Source of the DNA: SXXH01 sp041165735
Lineage (GTDB): Bacteria > Planctomycetota > UBA1135 > GCA-002686595
Reading direction: 5' to 3'
Length of the DNA stretch: 24,479 nt
Assembly: GCA_046341775.1 (NCBI GenBank)
Contig: JBKDQQ010000113.1
Location: 1-24,479 of the forward strand
Positions 14,422-21,067 of the stretch are shown piece by piece. The translations under genes and the position numbers were made by a program. The notes below the pieces were generated by a model that worked only from the letters and a program-made list of their open reading frames with translations, searched no databases and was not told the origin of the DNA. Position 1 is the stretch's first letter. Each line of letters begins with the position of its first letter.

Positions 14422-14455
14422 CCGCGGCTGGTCGTGCGCCCGCGAGGCGCCGCGG
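14422..14455. terminator. Nested inverted repeats between convergent PDZ and TPR-lipoprotein genes
   Basis: GCGCC (14436-14440) and GGCGC (14446-14450) form a short stem with loop CGCGA. The flanking CCGCGG at 14422-14427 recurs at 14450-14455 and can extend the structure. It fills the 39-bp convergent gap. No T tract is visible, so termination is a positional guess. Confidence 0.3.
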
Positions 14456-14459
14456 GACG

Positions 14460-15467
14460 TCAACCTCCCGCGGCGCTCGAGGCCTGCCGGCGCTTGAGGC
14501 AAGCCTCGGCTTCGCGGCGCAGTTGCCACGCCTTGCGCATGTCGGGGTGCTCGAAGGCGAGCGTCGACAGGCGCAGGAACTGGTCGATGTCCTCGACCGC
14601 CTCCTTGCAGCGTCCCGCGTCGAGGTTGAGCTGCGCGCGGCGGCTGAAGCACTCGCCGCGTCCCGGATCGAGCGCCAGCGCCGAGTCCAGGTGGGAGCGC
14701 GCCTCGTCGGCGAGGCCCTCGTCGACGCACAGCTGGTACGCGGAGAGGTGCGTGGCGACGAGGATCTTCTGCTTGCGCCCGATGAGGGCGCGCATGCGGC
14801 GCTCCTCCTCGACGCGCACGTCCGTGGCGCGCACGCGCGACTCCCAGAAGTCGTAGTCGGCCTTCGAGTATTCGATCGAGCGGCGCGCGGCCTCCAAGGC
14901 CGGCTGCCGTTCGCCGAGCAGCGAATGCACGCGCAGCAAGCCGCCCCACGCGTCGCTGTTCTCGCGCTGCTTGTCGATGGTGGCGCGGTACCAGCCCACG
15001 GCTTCGCGCCAGGCCTCGACGGACTTGCCGCGCAGGTCGGCCACGCGCTTCTTCGGATCGGCGGCCTCCGTGACGCGGTCGCCGCTCTCGATCTTGTCGG
15101 CCGCCTCGGCGAAGGCGAGTCCCTTGCGTTCCAGCGCGTCGCCGAGGCCCAGCAGCGCGCGGAAGTCGCCGGAGGGAGCCACCTCGCGGAACAGCGCCTC
15201 GGCGCGTCCCACGTCCTCGGTGCGGCCGCGCTTCTGCAGCGACCAGGCGAGGATCAGCTTGAGTTCCTGGTCGTCGGGCGCGAGCTCGAGGCCCTTCATC
15301 GCCTGGCCCGCGGCGCGCTCGACTTCGCCCATGCTGAAGAGGCTCTGGGCCGTCTCCTTGTAGACCTCGAGCATCTTCTGCTTCTGCTCGGCGGTCGGCT
15401 CGCCGTCGGAGGCGCAGCCGGTGGCGAGGATCGCGGCGAGGAACAGGCGGGCTAGCGGGTGGCGCAT
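14460..15467 (-). CDS. TPR-like lipoprotein
   Basis: A 335-residue predicted lipoprotein. The signal sequence MRHPLARLFLAAILATGC ends in the lipobox LATGC (Cys 18), then ASDGEPTAEQ. The rest is helical with repeated tetratricopeptide-like helix pairs, for example YKETAQSLFSMGEVERAAGQAMKG; LELAPDDQELKLILAWSLQ; AWGGLLRVHSLLGERQPALEA; and LDSALALDPGRGECFSRRAQLNLDAGRCKEAVEDID. These carry the A/G spacing and the L..P....E phase typical of TPR. Such proteins usually scaffold envelope complexes; nothing identifies the partner. It lies 9 bp downstream of the rqcH-like gene, with a candidate leaderless promoter overlapping that gene's stop. It converges on the PDZ gene. Confidence 0.82.
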   Translation of the reverse strand: MRHPLARLFLAAILATGCASDGEPTAEQKQKMLEVYKETAQSLFSMGEVERAAGQAMKGLELAPDDQELKLILAWSLQKRGRTEDVGRAEALFREVAPSGDFRALLGLGDALERKGLAFAEAADKIESGDRVTEAADPKKRVADLRGKSVEAWREAVGWYRATIDKQRENSDAWGGLLRVHSLLGERQPALEAARRSIEYSKADYDFWESRVRATDVRVEEERRMRALIGRKQKILVATHLSAYQLCVDEGLADEARSHLDSALALDPGRGECFSRRAQLNLDAGRCKEAVEDIDQFLRLSTLAFEHPDMRKAWQLRREAEACLKRRQASSAAGG

Positions 15468-15473
15468 GGGCGG

Positions 15474-15479
15474 ATGCTA
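15474..15479 (-). promoter_or_regulatory. Candidate -10 box for a leaderless TPR-lipoprotein mRNA
   Basis: TAGCAT on the minus strand is followed by exactly 6 nt (CCGCCC) and then the ATG at 15467. Its first three bases are the TAG stop of the upstream rqcH-like gene. The arrangement repeats that of the GNAT gene base for base in spacing. No convincing -35 box was found. Confidence 0.4.
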
Positions 15480-17120
15480 TCCGATCGCGGGCGGACGATG
15501 GCTGCCGAGCAGTCGTTGCAGGCGCTCGGGCTGCAGGCGCAGCTCCAGTACCTTGCCGCCCGACAGGGTAACCAGCCCCGGCTTGGCGCCGCGCGGCTTG
15601 TGCACCTCCTTGCGTCGCGCCACGTGGACGCGCGCCTTGGCGGCGCCGGCGACGGGCGAGTGGTGCACGGCGAGGTGCGCGGCGTCGAGCAGATCCTCGG
15701 GATGCGGCTCGGGACGCCCGGCGAGCACGAGCACGACATGCGAGCCGGGGGTGTCGGCGGTGTGCAGCCACAGATCGTTGCCGCGCGCGTGCTTGAAGGT
15801 CAACGCGTCGTTGTCCTTGGCGTTGCGTCCGACGCGGATCTCCGCGCCCGAGCTCGCGGCGAAGGTGCGGTACGGCAGGCGCGGCGGCGGGGGACCGGAC
15901 TTGCTCGGCGCCTCCTGCTTCTTCTCGAGCGCCCCCGCGGCCATGGCTTCGCGTTCGAGCTCTCCAGGGTCGCGCGAATCGTCGCGCGCGCGCGCCAACC
16001 ACTCGAGGACCAGCGCCTCCTTGGCGCGCGCCAGCAGCAGCTCCTCGGCCACCGTTTCGCGGGCGCGCTGCAGCTTCTTCGCCTTGTCGAACAGGCGCTC
16101 CATGTTCTCCCTGGGCGAGAGCTTGGGGTCGAGCGCGATCCCGCGCGGCGCGCCGTCCGTCCAATGGTCCTCGACCACGATCTCCTTGGCGCCGCGCTGG
16201 ATCGAGGCCAGCGACAACTTGACGAGCTCGGCGTCGAACAGCGCCCGCTCGTGTCCTTGCGCGGCGGCGGCGCGCTGCTCGAGCCCGGCCACCAGGTTGC
16301 GCGCGTTCTTCGCGCGGCGCTCGAGGCGCTCGGCGAGGTCCTTCCGCGCGCGATGCAGGTGCGCGCTCGCGGCTTGCATCGCGAGCGCGCGGTCCACGCG
16401 CCACGACTTGGGGTAGGGGTCCTCATGCTCCAGGGCGGCGAGGCGCGGCGGCTCCACCGGCGCCGGGAACGACTCTTCGATGTTCGGTGCGGCGCCCGCG
16501 GGAGGTCGACCCGGCGGCGGCGTCCACGGCGCGCCCGGCGCGAGTCGCGTGTCGGGCTTCTCCGCCGCGGGTGGAACCAAGACTTGCAGCACCTTGTCGC
16601 CGCCGCCGAGCAGCACGAGGTTGGCGTGCCTCCCGACCAGCTCGGCGACCAGCGTGCGGCGCTCGCCGTCCGGGCGCCGGAACTCCAGCACCACCACCCG
16701 ATCGCCCGCGGCCTGCGCCAGGCGCTCCAGTCGCGCGCCTGTCAAGTCTTCTTGACAGCGTCGCAGGAAGGGGCCCAGCGGCCCGTCGTGTCGCGCGACG
16801 CGCGAGCGGTCCACGCACACGCGCGCGCCGTCGGGGTTGGCGGACACGCGCAGGAACACGCGGCGCGAGGCGGGGTCGTCGAGCGCGTCGACCAGCACGA
16901 AGACGAGGTCGGCCGGGGGCGCCGCGTGGACCTCGCGCGCGACCATGCGCGCCAGGGAGGGGGCCATCTCGGCCACGAGTTCGGCGATGTGCGCGGCGGA
17001 AAGATGCAGCGCGCGTCGCGTCTGCGCAGCCTCGGGCCGCCCATCGCGCGGCGCGCCGGCGCCCGGTACGACATCGCCCGGCTGGTGATCGCTCGGCTGG
17101 TGATCGCGCGGTTCGTGCAC
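15477..17120 (-). CDS. rqcH: NFACT-family ribosome-associated quality control protein (RqcH/Rqc2 homologue)
   Basis: Binds stalled 50S-peptidyl-tRNA complexes and, in bacteria, directs C-terminal alanine tailing of the stuck chain for degradation. The start is GTG 17120, supported by GAGGA (17133-17129) 8 nt upstream; 547 residues. The NFACT-N domain (about 36-180) includes FLRRCQEDLTGARLERL and AGDRVVVLEF, with the DR pair (140-141) matching the tRNA-contacting Asp-Arg of characterised RqcH. A Pro-rich linker (183-225) and a helical coiled-coil segment (about 250-400, containing LDPKLSPRENMERLFDKAKK) follow. The NFACT-R/DUF814 domain is about 415-525 (VGRNAKDNDALTFKHARGND, WLHTADTPGSHVVL). 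Older annotations call this family fibronectin-binding protein; that name is misleading. Residues 2-16 are a five-residue repeat encoded by a 15-bp tandem repeat. It follows ndk by 174 bp on the same strand. Confidence 0.92.
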   Translation of the reverse strand: MHEPRDHQPSDHQPGDVVPGAGAPRDGRPEAAQTRRALHLSAAHIAELVAEMAPSLARMVAREVHAAPPADLVFVLVDALDDPASRRVFLRVSANPDGARVCVDRSRVARHDGPLGPFLRRCQEDLTGARLERLAQAAGDRVVVLEFRRPDGERRTLVAELVGRHANLVLLGGGDKVLQVLVPPAAEKPDTRLAPGAPWTPPPGRPPAGAAPNIEESFPAPVEPPRLAALEHEDPYPKSWRVDRALAMQAASAHLHRARKDLAERLERRAKNARNLVAGLEQRAAAAQGHERALFDAELVKLSLASIQRGAKEIVVEDHWTDGAPRGIALDPKLSPRENMERLFDKAKKLQRARETVAEELLLARAKEALVLEWLARARDDSRDPGELEREAMAAGALEKKQEAPSKSGPPPPRLPYRTFAASSGAEIRVGRNAKDNDALTFKHARGNDLWLHTADTPGSHVVLVLAGRPEPHPEDLLDAAHLAVHHSPVAGAAKARVHVARRKEVHKPRGAKPGLVTLSGGKVLELRLQPERLQRLLGSHRPPAIG

Positions 17121-17123
17121 CTT
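17064..17123. repeat. 15-bp tandem repeat at the rqcH start
   Basis: Units begin at 17064, 17079, 17094 and 17109. The middle two (CGGCTGGTGATCGCT and CGGCTGGTGATCGCG) differ at one base; the outer two are degenerate. On the minus strand they encode HEPRD-HQPSD-HQPGD at the extreme N-terminus of the RqcH homologue and include its start codon. Being a multiple of three, copy change would keep the frame. Confidence 0.65.
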
Positions 17124-17133
17124 GTTCGTCCTC

Positions 17134-17164
17134 GGTCGCGCGCCGGGCTCGTCGGCGCGCGACC
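17134..17164 (-). promoter_or_regulatory. Perfect 12-bp hairpin abutting the rqcH ribosome binding site
   Basis: GGTCGCGCGCCG (17134-17145) is exactly complementary to CGGCGCGCGACC (17153-17164), with a 7-nt loop. On the minus strand the stem ends at 17134, immediately before the GAGGA site at 17133-17129. It may terminate the ndk transcript (no U tract) or control rqcH translation by stacking against the ribosome binding site. Confidence 0.5.
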
Positions 17165-17294
17165 CGCCGGCGTGGCGCGGGGCGCGCGGCTCGCCCGCTG
17201 CGTGGACGAGTGGTGGCCGCGTCGCGGCGCAGCCTCGTCCGCGTCGCGCTCGCGGTCGCCCGTGGTCCGAGGGACCCGGGCGCCGCGCGGCGGA

Positions 17295-17771
17295 TCAGGA
17301 GAGCTCTTCCTTGATGCTGTAGCGCCAGCCAAGGTCGGCCGGATCCCAGTGGCACACGTCGCTCGCGTCGCCGAACCACAGGCCCAGCTCGAACTTGGCG
17401 CTCTCGGGCGAGTCGGAGCCGTGCACGAGGTTGTTCGAGAAGCTCATGCCGAGGTCGCCGCGGATCGTGCCCGGCTCGGCCTGGCGGCTGTTCGTCTTGC
17501 CCATCAACTTGCGCACGACTTCGATCGCGTCCTTGCCCTCGAGCGCGATGGCGACGACGGGTCCCGAGGTCATGAAGGCCACCAGCGTCGGATAGAACGG
17601 GCGCTCCTTGTGCACCGCGTAGTGCTTCTCCAGCTGGGACTTCTCCCAGTTGCGCATCTTGAGGCCGACGAGCTTGAGGCCCTTCTTCTCGAAGCGGGAG
17701 ATGATCTCGCCCACGAGGCCGCGCTGCAGCGCGTCGGGCTTCAGGAGGACGAGGGTGCGTTCCATGGACAT
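17295..17771 (-). CDS. ndk: Nucleoside diphosphate kinase
   Basis: Transfers the gamma phosphate of NTPs to NDPs through a phosphohistidine. The start is ATG 17771 (MSMERTLVLLKPDAL); a second ATG two codons later is possible. The open frame upstream of this is 5' leader, not protein. 158 residues, slightly above the usual 140-150. The family signature is NLVHGSDSPESAKFE with the catalytic H117. KPDALQRGLVGEII, GKTNSRQAEPGTIRGD and FYPTLVAFMTSGPVV are all canonical. It is the first gene of the ndk-rqcH-TPR lipoprotein run on the minus strand and is divergent from the atp operon. A -10-like TATCCT lies about 95 nt upstream. Confidence 0.97.
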   Translation of the reverse strand: MSMERTLVLLKPDALQRGLVGEIISRFEKKGLKLVGLKMRNWEKSQLEKHYAVHKERPFYPTLVAFMTSGPVVAIALEGKDAIEVVRKLMGKTNSRQAEPGTIRGDLGMSFSNNLVHGSDSPESAKFELGLWFGDASDVCHWDPADLGWRYSIKEELS

Positions 17772-17870
17772 GGTGGTGGGGTGCTGGGTCGGTGCCGATG
17801 GGGGGCGCGGGGAGGCGGCCGTCTCCGGAGCGGCCCCCCTGGGCGTCCGGCGCGGCGAAGTCGGGCGAAG

Positions 17871-17876
17871 AGGATA
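17871..17876 (-). promoter_or_regulatory. Candidate -10 box of ndk
   Basis: TATCCT on the minus strand within GCTATCCTCT, the same 10-mer found before purD. It lies about 100 nt upstream of the ndk ATG. No recognisable -35 box is present at 16-18 nt. Confidence 0.3.
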
Positions 17877-18014
17877 GCGGAGGGGCTCGCCGGGCACCAT
17901 GCCGGCGCGCGATCGCATCTCGCGGCGAGTCGCGTGTATTTGACATCCACGACGCACTGCGCGGGCGCAACTGCGCGGTTGTCGGCGACCGCGCTTGATT
18001 TCCCGTGGATTGTG

Positions 18015-18042
18015 TTGACTCGAGGCGCTTCGTCCCTACATT
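18015..18042 (+). promoter_or_regulatory. Candidate sigma70-type promoter of the atp operon
   Basis: TTGACT (18015-18020, 5 of 6 to consensus) and TACATT (18037-18042, 4 of 6) are separated by 16 nt in a locally AT-richer patch. This is the best consensus promoter in the window. The predicted start is near 18049, giving a ~140-nt leader before atpZ. Confidence 0.5.
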
Positions 18043-18190
18043 CTTGCGCCAAAATCAGCGCTCGACCAAAAGTCCCCGGGCCACCTCGACGCGCAGCGTC
18101 GCAGGTCTCGGGACTGGAAGGCGGGGCGTTGGTTCGCTCTCCTCATCATCGGTCCACGCGACGAACACCTCGGCGCGTCCGCAACCCCCC

Positions 18191-18445
18191 ATGCCCAAGC
18201 ACGAGCTCGACGAGACACGCGCCGCGCGCTCGGCGATGGGGGACCTCGGGCGCCACGCGGGTCTGGGCTTCCAGTTCGCCGCCGTCCTCGCGCTGTTCGC
18301 GCTCGGGGGATGGTGGTTGGACGGGAAGCTCGGCACCGGACCCTGGCTGCTCGTGCTCGGTTGCCTGCTGGGTGCGGTGGGAGCCACGATCGCGCTGGTG
18401 CGCGCCGTGCCCCCGTCGCGCCCGGTCCGGCGTCCACCGGACTGA
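18191..18445 (+). CDS. atpZ: AtpZ-like ATP synthase accessory membrane protein
   Basis: A small protein of 84 residues at the head of the atp operon. After a charged N-terminus (MPKHELDETRAARSAMGDLG) it has two membrane helices: GLGFQFAAVLALFALGGWWLD and GPWLLVLGCLLGAVGATIALV. They are joined by the short polar turn GKLGTG, and the whole GWWLDGKLGTGPWLLVLGCLL is the AtpZ (ATPase_gene1) pattern. AtpZ is proposed to work with AtpI in Mg2+ supply or assembly of the c-ring. The ATG at 18191 is chosen because the conserved region starts just after it; the frame stays open upstream, and no Shine-Dalgarno is seen. The gap to the next gene is 81 bp. Confidence 0.82.
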   Translation: MPKHELDETRAARSAMGDLGRHAGLGFQFAAVLALFALGGWWLDGKLGTGPWLLVLGCLLGAVGATIALVRAVPPSRPVRRPPD

Positions 18446-18526
18446 GCCTGCCGACTCCACGAACCGTCGATTCGAACACGCGCGCACCGCGGATCCGCGC
18501 CGCCGCCCCCACCCTTGAAGCCCCCC

Positions 18527-18913
18527 ATGCTCTCGACCTTCGCCCTGCTGGCGACCCTCGCGGTCGCCGGCCTGGTGGCGTGGCGCCTAGGGGGAGCCCT
18601 CGCGGGAGGCGTCGTGTGCGGCGCCTTGGCGGGCACTTCGTTGACGGGGCTCTCGATCCTGCGCTTGCGTCACGTGGCGCGCCACCAGCCCAAGCAGGTG
18701 TTCCGCGCGCTGGTCGAGGGGTTCCTCGCGAAGCTCGCGGTGCTGCTTGGCGGCACGCTGGCCTTCCACGGCATCGATCTCCTGCGGCAGCAGGTCGACC
18801 CGATCGCCTTCCTCTTGACCTTCGCCTCCGCGGCCCTTCTCATCCTCGTCCCCGGAACCTGGGAAAGCGCGCGGATCCTCGCCGCTTCCCGTCCCGCGGG
18901 CCAGCCCACCTGA
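18527..18913 (+). CDS. atpI: AtpI-like ATP synthase subunit I
   Basis: A 128-residue membrane protein with about four hydrophobic segments (roughly 4-22, 24-46, 68-88, 94-113). It has a conserved basic loop RLRHVARHQPKQVFRALVEGF between the first and second pairs, the usual arrangement of the ATP synthase I (AtpI) family that assists c-ring assembly. It lies between atpZ and atpB, exactly where AtpI is found. The ATG at 18527 is preferred; a TTG four codons earlier is the alternative. Neither has a visible Shine-Dalgarno sequence. Sequence conservation in this family is low, so the name rests largely on topology and position. Confidence 0.72.
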   Translation: MLSTFALLATLAVAGLVAWRLGGALAGGVVCGALAGTSLTGLSILRLRHVARHQPKQVFRALVEGFLAKLAVLLGGTLAFHGIDLLRQQVDPIAFLLTFASAALLILVPGTWESARILAASRPAGQPT

Positions 18914-18938
18914 GCGCGCGCCACTCGCCACGACCACG

Positions 18939-19940
18939 ATGCAGACCGCCCAAGTTGAGTCCTCCGGCACCGGCTTCGCGGGCGCCTTGCGCCTGCTGCT
19001 GATCGCCGCAGTCGTGCTGCTGCCGATCGTCCTGTCGTTCCAGCTGGTGCCGCACCACGGCGAAAACCAGAAGCCGTTCGAGGGGCTCTACATGCACGTC
19101 GTGCCGGCGCCGCTCATGACCGGCCACGGCCCCGACGCGGCGCCCATCGTCGCTCCGCTGCCCTTCGCCGTGCCCATGCTCGCCGGCAGCGTCGGAGCGC
19201 CCGAGGTGCTCTGGGTCGAGAAGATGCCCGTCACCAACCTGCAGATGTTCCAGATCGCGGCGGTGCTGCTGATCTTCGTCTGCTTCTCGGGCGTTCCGGG
19301 CCACCTCAGGCGCGGCGGCGGCGACTACGTCTCGCGCCTGTTCGCGGGCTTCGCCTTGTGGGTGCGCGACGAGATGGTCGCGCCGGTGATGGGGCGCGAG
19401 CAGGGGAACAAGCTGCTCCCGTACTTCCTGGCGGTGTTCTTCTTCGTGCTGTTCATGAACGTGTTCGGCCTGCTTCCGGGCTCGGCGACCGCCACGGCCA
19501 GCATCTTCGTCACGGCCGCGCTCGCGCTCACGACCTTGATCATGATGATCGGCGGCGGCATGGCGGTGCAGGGTCCGGTGGCGTACTGGAAGCACCTGGT
19601 GCCCCACGTTCCGCTGGCCATCTGGCCGCTGATGTTCGTGGTCGAACTGGTCGGCGTCTTCGTCAAGCCCTTCGCCTTGATGATCCGCCTCTTCGCCAAC
19701 ATGGCGGGCGGCCACCTGGTCGTGCTGTCGTTCATGGGCCTGCTGTTCCTCGCCGCCGGCGTGGCCGCGGCCGACGGAGGCGTCGCCAACGCCGGAGTCG
19801 CCTGGGGCATCTCGCCGCTGGTCGTCGGCTTCAGCGTGTTCATCATGATCGTCGAGAGCTTCGTGGCGCTGCTGCAGGCGTACGTGTTCACGATGCTCTC
19901 CATCCTGTTCATCCAGGCCTCGCTCCACCCCGAGCACTGA
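18939..19940 (+). CDS. atpB: ATP synthase F0 subunit a
   Basis: Membrane stator subunit that forms the two proton half-channels against the c-ring. 333 residues. The hallmark helix PFALMIRLFANMAGGHLVV carries the essential Arg (about R250), and the final helix VESFVALLQAYVFTMLSI has E306 and Q313 of the conserved proton path. An earlier helix FFFVLFMNVFGLLPGS is also typical. The N-terminal ~100 residues include one helix (RLLLIAAVVLLPIVLSF) and a long periplasmic loop rich in His/Pro/Gly (about 38-95), which is longer than in E. coli (271 residues). It follows atpI by 25 bp and precedes atpE by 97 bp. Confidence 0.96.
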   Translation: MQTAQVESSGTGFAGALRLLLIAAVVLLPIVLSFQLVPHHGENQKPFEGLYMHVVPAPLMTGHGPDAAPIVAPLPFAVPMLAGSVGAPEVLWVEKMPVTNLQMFQIAAVLLIFVCFSGVPGHLRRGGGDYVSRLFAGFALWVRDEMVAPVMGREQGNKLLPYFLAVFFFVLFMNVFGLLPGSATATASIFVTAALALTTLIMMIGGGMAVQGPVAYWKHLVPHVPLAIWPLMFVVELVGVFVKPFALMIRLFANMAGGHLVVLSFMGLLFLAAGVAAADGGVANAGVAWGISPLVVGFSVFIMIVESFVALLQAYVFTMLSILFIQASLHPEH

Positions 19941-19998
19941 GGCCTGGAGTCCCTACGCGGGTCGGCGCGCGCCGCCTCGCAACGCATCCGGAGTAACC

Positions 19999-20012
19999 GC
20001 GGCGCGAGCCGC
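19999..20012 (+). promoter_or_regulatory. Small GNRA-capped stem-loop before atpE
   Basis: GCGGC and GCCGC pair around a GCGA tetraloop in the atpB-atpE gap. It ends 10 nt before the AAGGA ribosome binding site of atpE (20023-20027). It may shape translation initiation or mark a processing site. The stem is only 5 bp. Confidence 0.3.
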
Positions 20013-20037
20013 ACAAATCGAGAAGGACTAGAAAGCA

Positions 20038-20277
20038 ATGGTTGAAGCGAACGAAGTGATGGGCCTCGCGAAGATGGGTGCCGGCATCGGTGCTGGTCTG
20101 TGCGCCATCGGCGCCGCCATGGGCATCGGCAAGATCGGCGCGGCGGCCAACGAGGGCATCGCCCGCCAGCCCGAGGCCGCCGGCGAGATCCGCGGTGGCT
20201 CGATCATCATGGCGGCGCTGATCGAAGGCGTGTCGCTGTTCGCGGTGGTCGTGACCCTGCTGATCGCGATCGGCTGA
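20038..20277 (+). CDS. atpE: ATP synthase F0 subunit c
   Basis: Proteolipid forming the rotating c-ring. 79 residues, two membrane helices joined by the conserved polar loop IARQPEAAGE (R43/Q44/P45). Helix 1 is Gly/Ala-rich (MGAGIGAGLCAIGAAMGIGKIG), and helix 2 (SIIMAALIEGVSLFAVVVTLL) holds the ion-carrying Glu at E63. The positions that make Na+ sites in Na+-type rings differ: Ile30 instead of Gln in helix 1, and G64 and F68 instead of Ser and Tyr after the Glu. A proton-driven enzyme is therefore predicted. AAGGA lies 10 nt upstream of the ATG. A 238-bp hairpin-containing gap follows before atpF. Confidence 0.97.
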   Translation: MVEANEVMGLAKMGAGIGAGLCAIGAAMGIGKIGAAANEGIARQPEAAGEIRGGSIIMAALIEGVSLFAVVVTLLIAIG

Positions 20278-20283
20278 GGCTCG

Positions 20284-20304
20284 GCGCGGCGCCGGTCGCC
20301 GCGC
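20284..20304 (+). other. Hairpin just downstream of atpE
   Basis: GCGCGGCG (20284-20291) and CGCCGCGC (20297-20304) form an 8-bp GC stem with loop CCGGT, starting 7 nt after the atpE stop. No T tract. A likely mRNA-stabilising or attenuating structure. Confidence 0.4.
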
Positions 20305-20330
20305 GACACCTCACGCGGGGTTCCGGAAGG

Positions 20331-20362
20331 GGGGCGGGCGTCCAGTCAGGACGCCACGCCCC
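20331..20362 (+). other. Strong 13-bp hairpin in the atpE-atpF gap
   Basis: GGGGCGGGCGTCC (20331-20343) pairs fully with GGACGCC-A-CGCCCC (20349-20362), with one bulged A at 20356 and loop AGTCA. It is followed by GAGCGGATCCCC, not a T run. It sits mid-gap in an operon whose c subunit is needed in excess, so a role in segmental mRNA stability or partial termination is plausible. Confidence 0.55.
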
Positions 20363-20515
20363 GAGCGGATCCCCGACCGCAGGGCGCCCGTGCGAGGCGC
20401 CCGTCGCGAACGCCGCCTCGACCCGGCGCTCGCGCCCCCGGCCCGGCCGGAACTCGCACCCCGTACACCCCGCGATTCGACGCAACGAGCAACTCTTCCT
20501 GGAGTGCATAGCAAC

Positions 20516-21067
20516 GTGGAAACACTGGCCTTGATCGCCTCGCTGGCGCCCGCCTCGGGCGGTGGCTTCAACCCGCTCGACCTGGCGGGTTCGGGCGGCT
20601 TCTTCTGGACCCTGGTCATCTTCCTCGCGGCGCTCGCGCCGATCTGGATCGTGGTCATGAAGCCCGTCACTCGCGCCTTGCTCGAGCGCGACGCCAAGGC
20701 CTCCGAGGCGATCGAGAAGGCGCAAGCCGCCTCGCGCGACGCCGAGAGCGCCAAGAACGCCGTCGAGGCCAAGCTGCGCGAAGCCAACTCGCAAGCCGCC
20801 GCCTTGCTGTCCGAGGCGCGCGCGCGCGCCGAAGAGGTCGAGAAGAGCCTCAAGGACCAGGCCGCGCGCGAGGCGGCCGCGCTCCTCGAACGCGCCAAGG
20901 CGGAGATCAAGGCCGAGCAGGACAAGGCGCTCTCGGCGATCCGCGCCGAAGTCGTCGAAGTCTCGCTCAACGCCGCGAGCCAGGTCATCGCCCGCAGGAT
21001 CGACGCGTCGGACGACCGGCGCCTGGTCGACGAACTCGTCGGCGCCGCCGCGGGGGGCCGCAAGTGA
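20516..21067 (+). CDS. atpF: ATP synthase F0 subunit b
   Basis: Peripheral-stalk subunit linking subunit a to the F1 head. I start it at GTG 20516 (VETLALIASLAP), with GGAG 11 nt upstream, giving 183 residues; the frame is open further upstream but through non-conserved sequence. One N-terminal membrane helix (about 28-48, GGFFWTLVIFLAALAPIWIVVM) is followed by a long, charged, Ala/Glu/Lys/Arg-rich coiled coil (ERDAKASEAIEKAQAASRDAE onward) to the C-terminus, which is the defining form of subunit b. The conserved KPVTRALLERDAKASEAIE stretch at the membrane exit is typical. Its TGA stop overlaps the GTG of atpH (GTGA, 21064-21067), so the b and delta stalk subunits are translationally coupled. 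Confidence 0.93.
   Translation: METLALIASLAPASGGGFNPLDLAGSGGFFWTLVIFLAALAPIWIVVMKPVTRALLERDAKASEAIEKAQAASRDAESAKNAVEAKLREANSQAAALLSEARARAEEVEKSLKDQAAREAAALLERAKAEIKAEQDKALSAIRAEVVEVSLNAASQVIARRIDASDDRRLVDELVGAAAGGRK

Larger units (their letters stand above)
17772..18190. other. 419-bp divergent regulatory gap between ndk and the atp operon
   Basis: No protein-coding gene is supported here; the open frames read into ndk and atpZ from both sides but show no conserved residues. The left ~100 bp is the ndk leader. The middle holds an 8-bp direct repeat CTGCGCGG (17957-17964 and 17971-17978, 14-bp period) and a 7-bp inverted repeat GCGCGGT/ACCGCGC (17973-17994) followed by TTGATTT. A perfect TTGACA at 17940-17945 has no partner -10. 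The right part holds the atp promoter candidate and a ~140-nt atp leader. Confidence 0.6.

Noticed and set aside
17281..17292. 12-nt palindrome CGCCGCGCGGCG just after the ndk stop
   Set aside because: Self-complementary without a loop and easily produced by GC-rich sequence; the 12-bp hairpin at 17134-17164 is a better structural candidate.
17940..17945. Perfect TTGACA in the ndk-atp gap
   Set aside because: No TA-type -10 box occurs 16-18 nt downstream on the plus strand, so it is not called as a promoter; the pair at 18015-18042 is better.
15459..18518. Long plus-strand open frame over the ndk-rqcH region
   Set aside because: Antisense to ndk, rqcH and the TPR lipoprotein, all with clear family motifs; its translation shows no recognisable domain.
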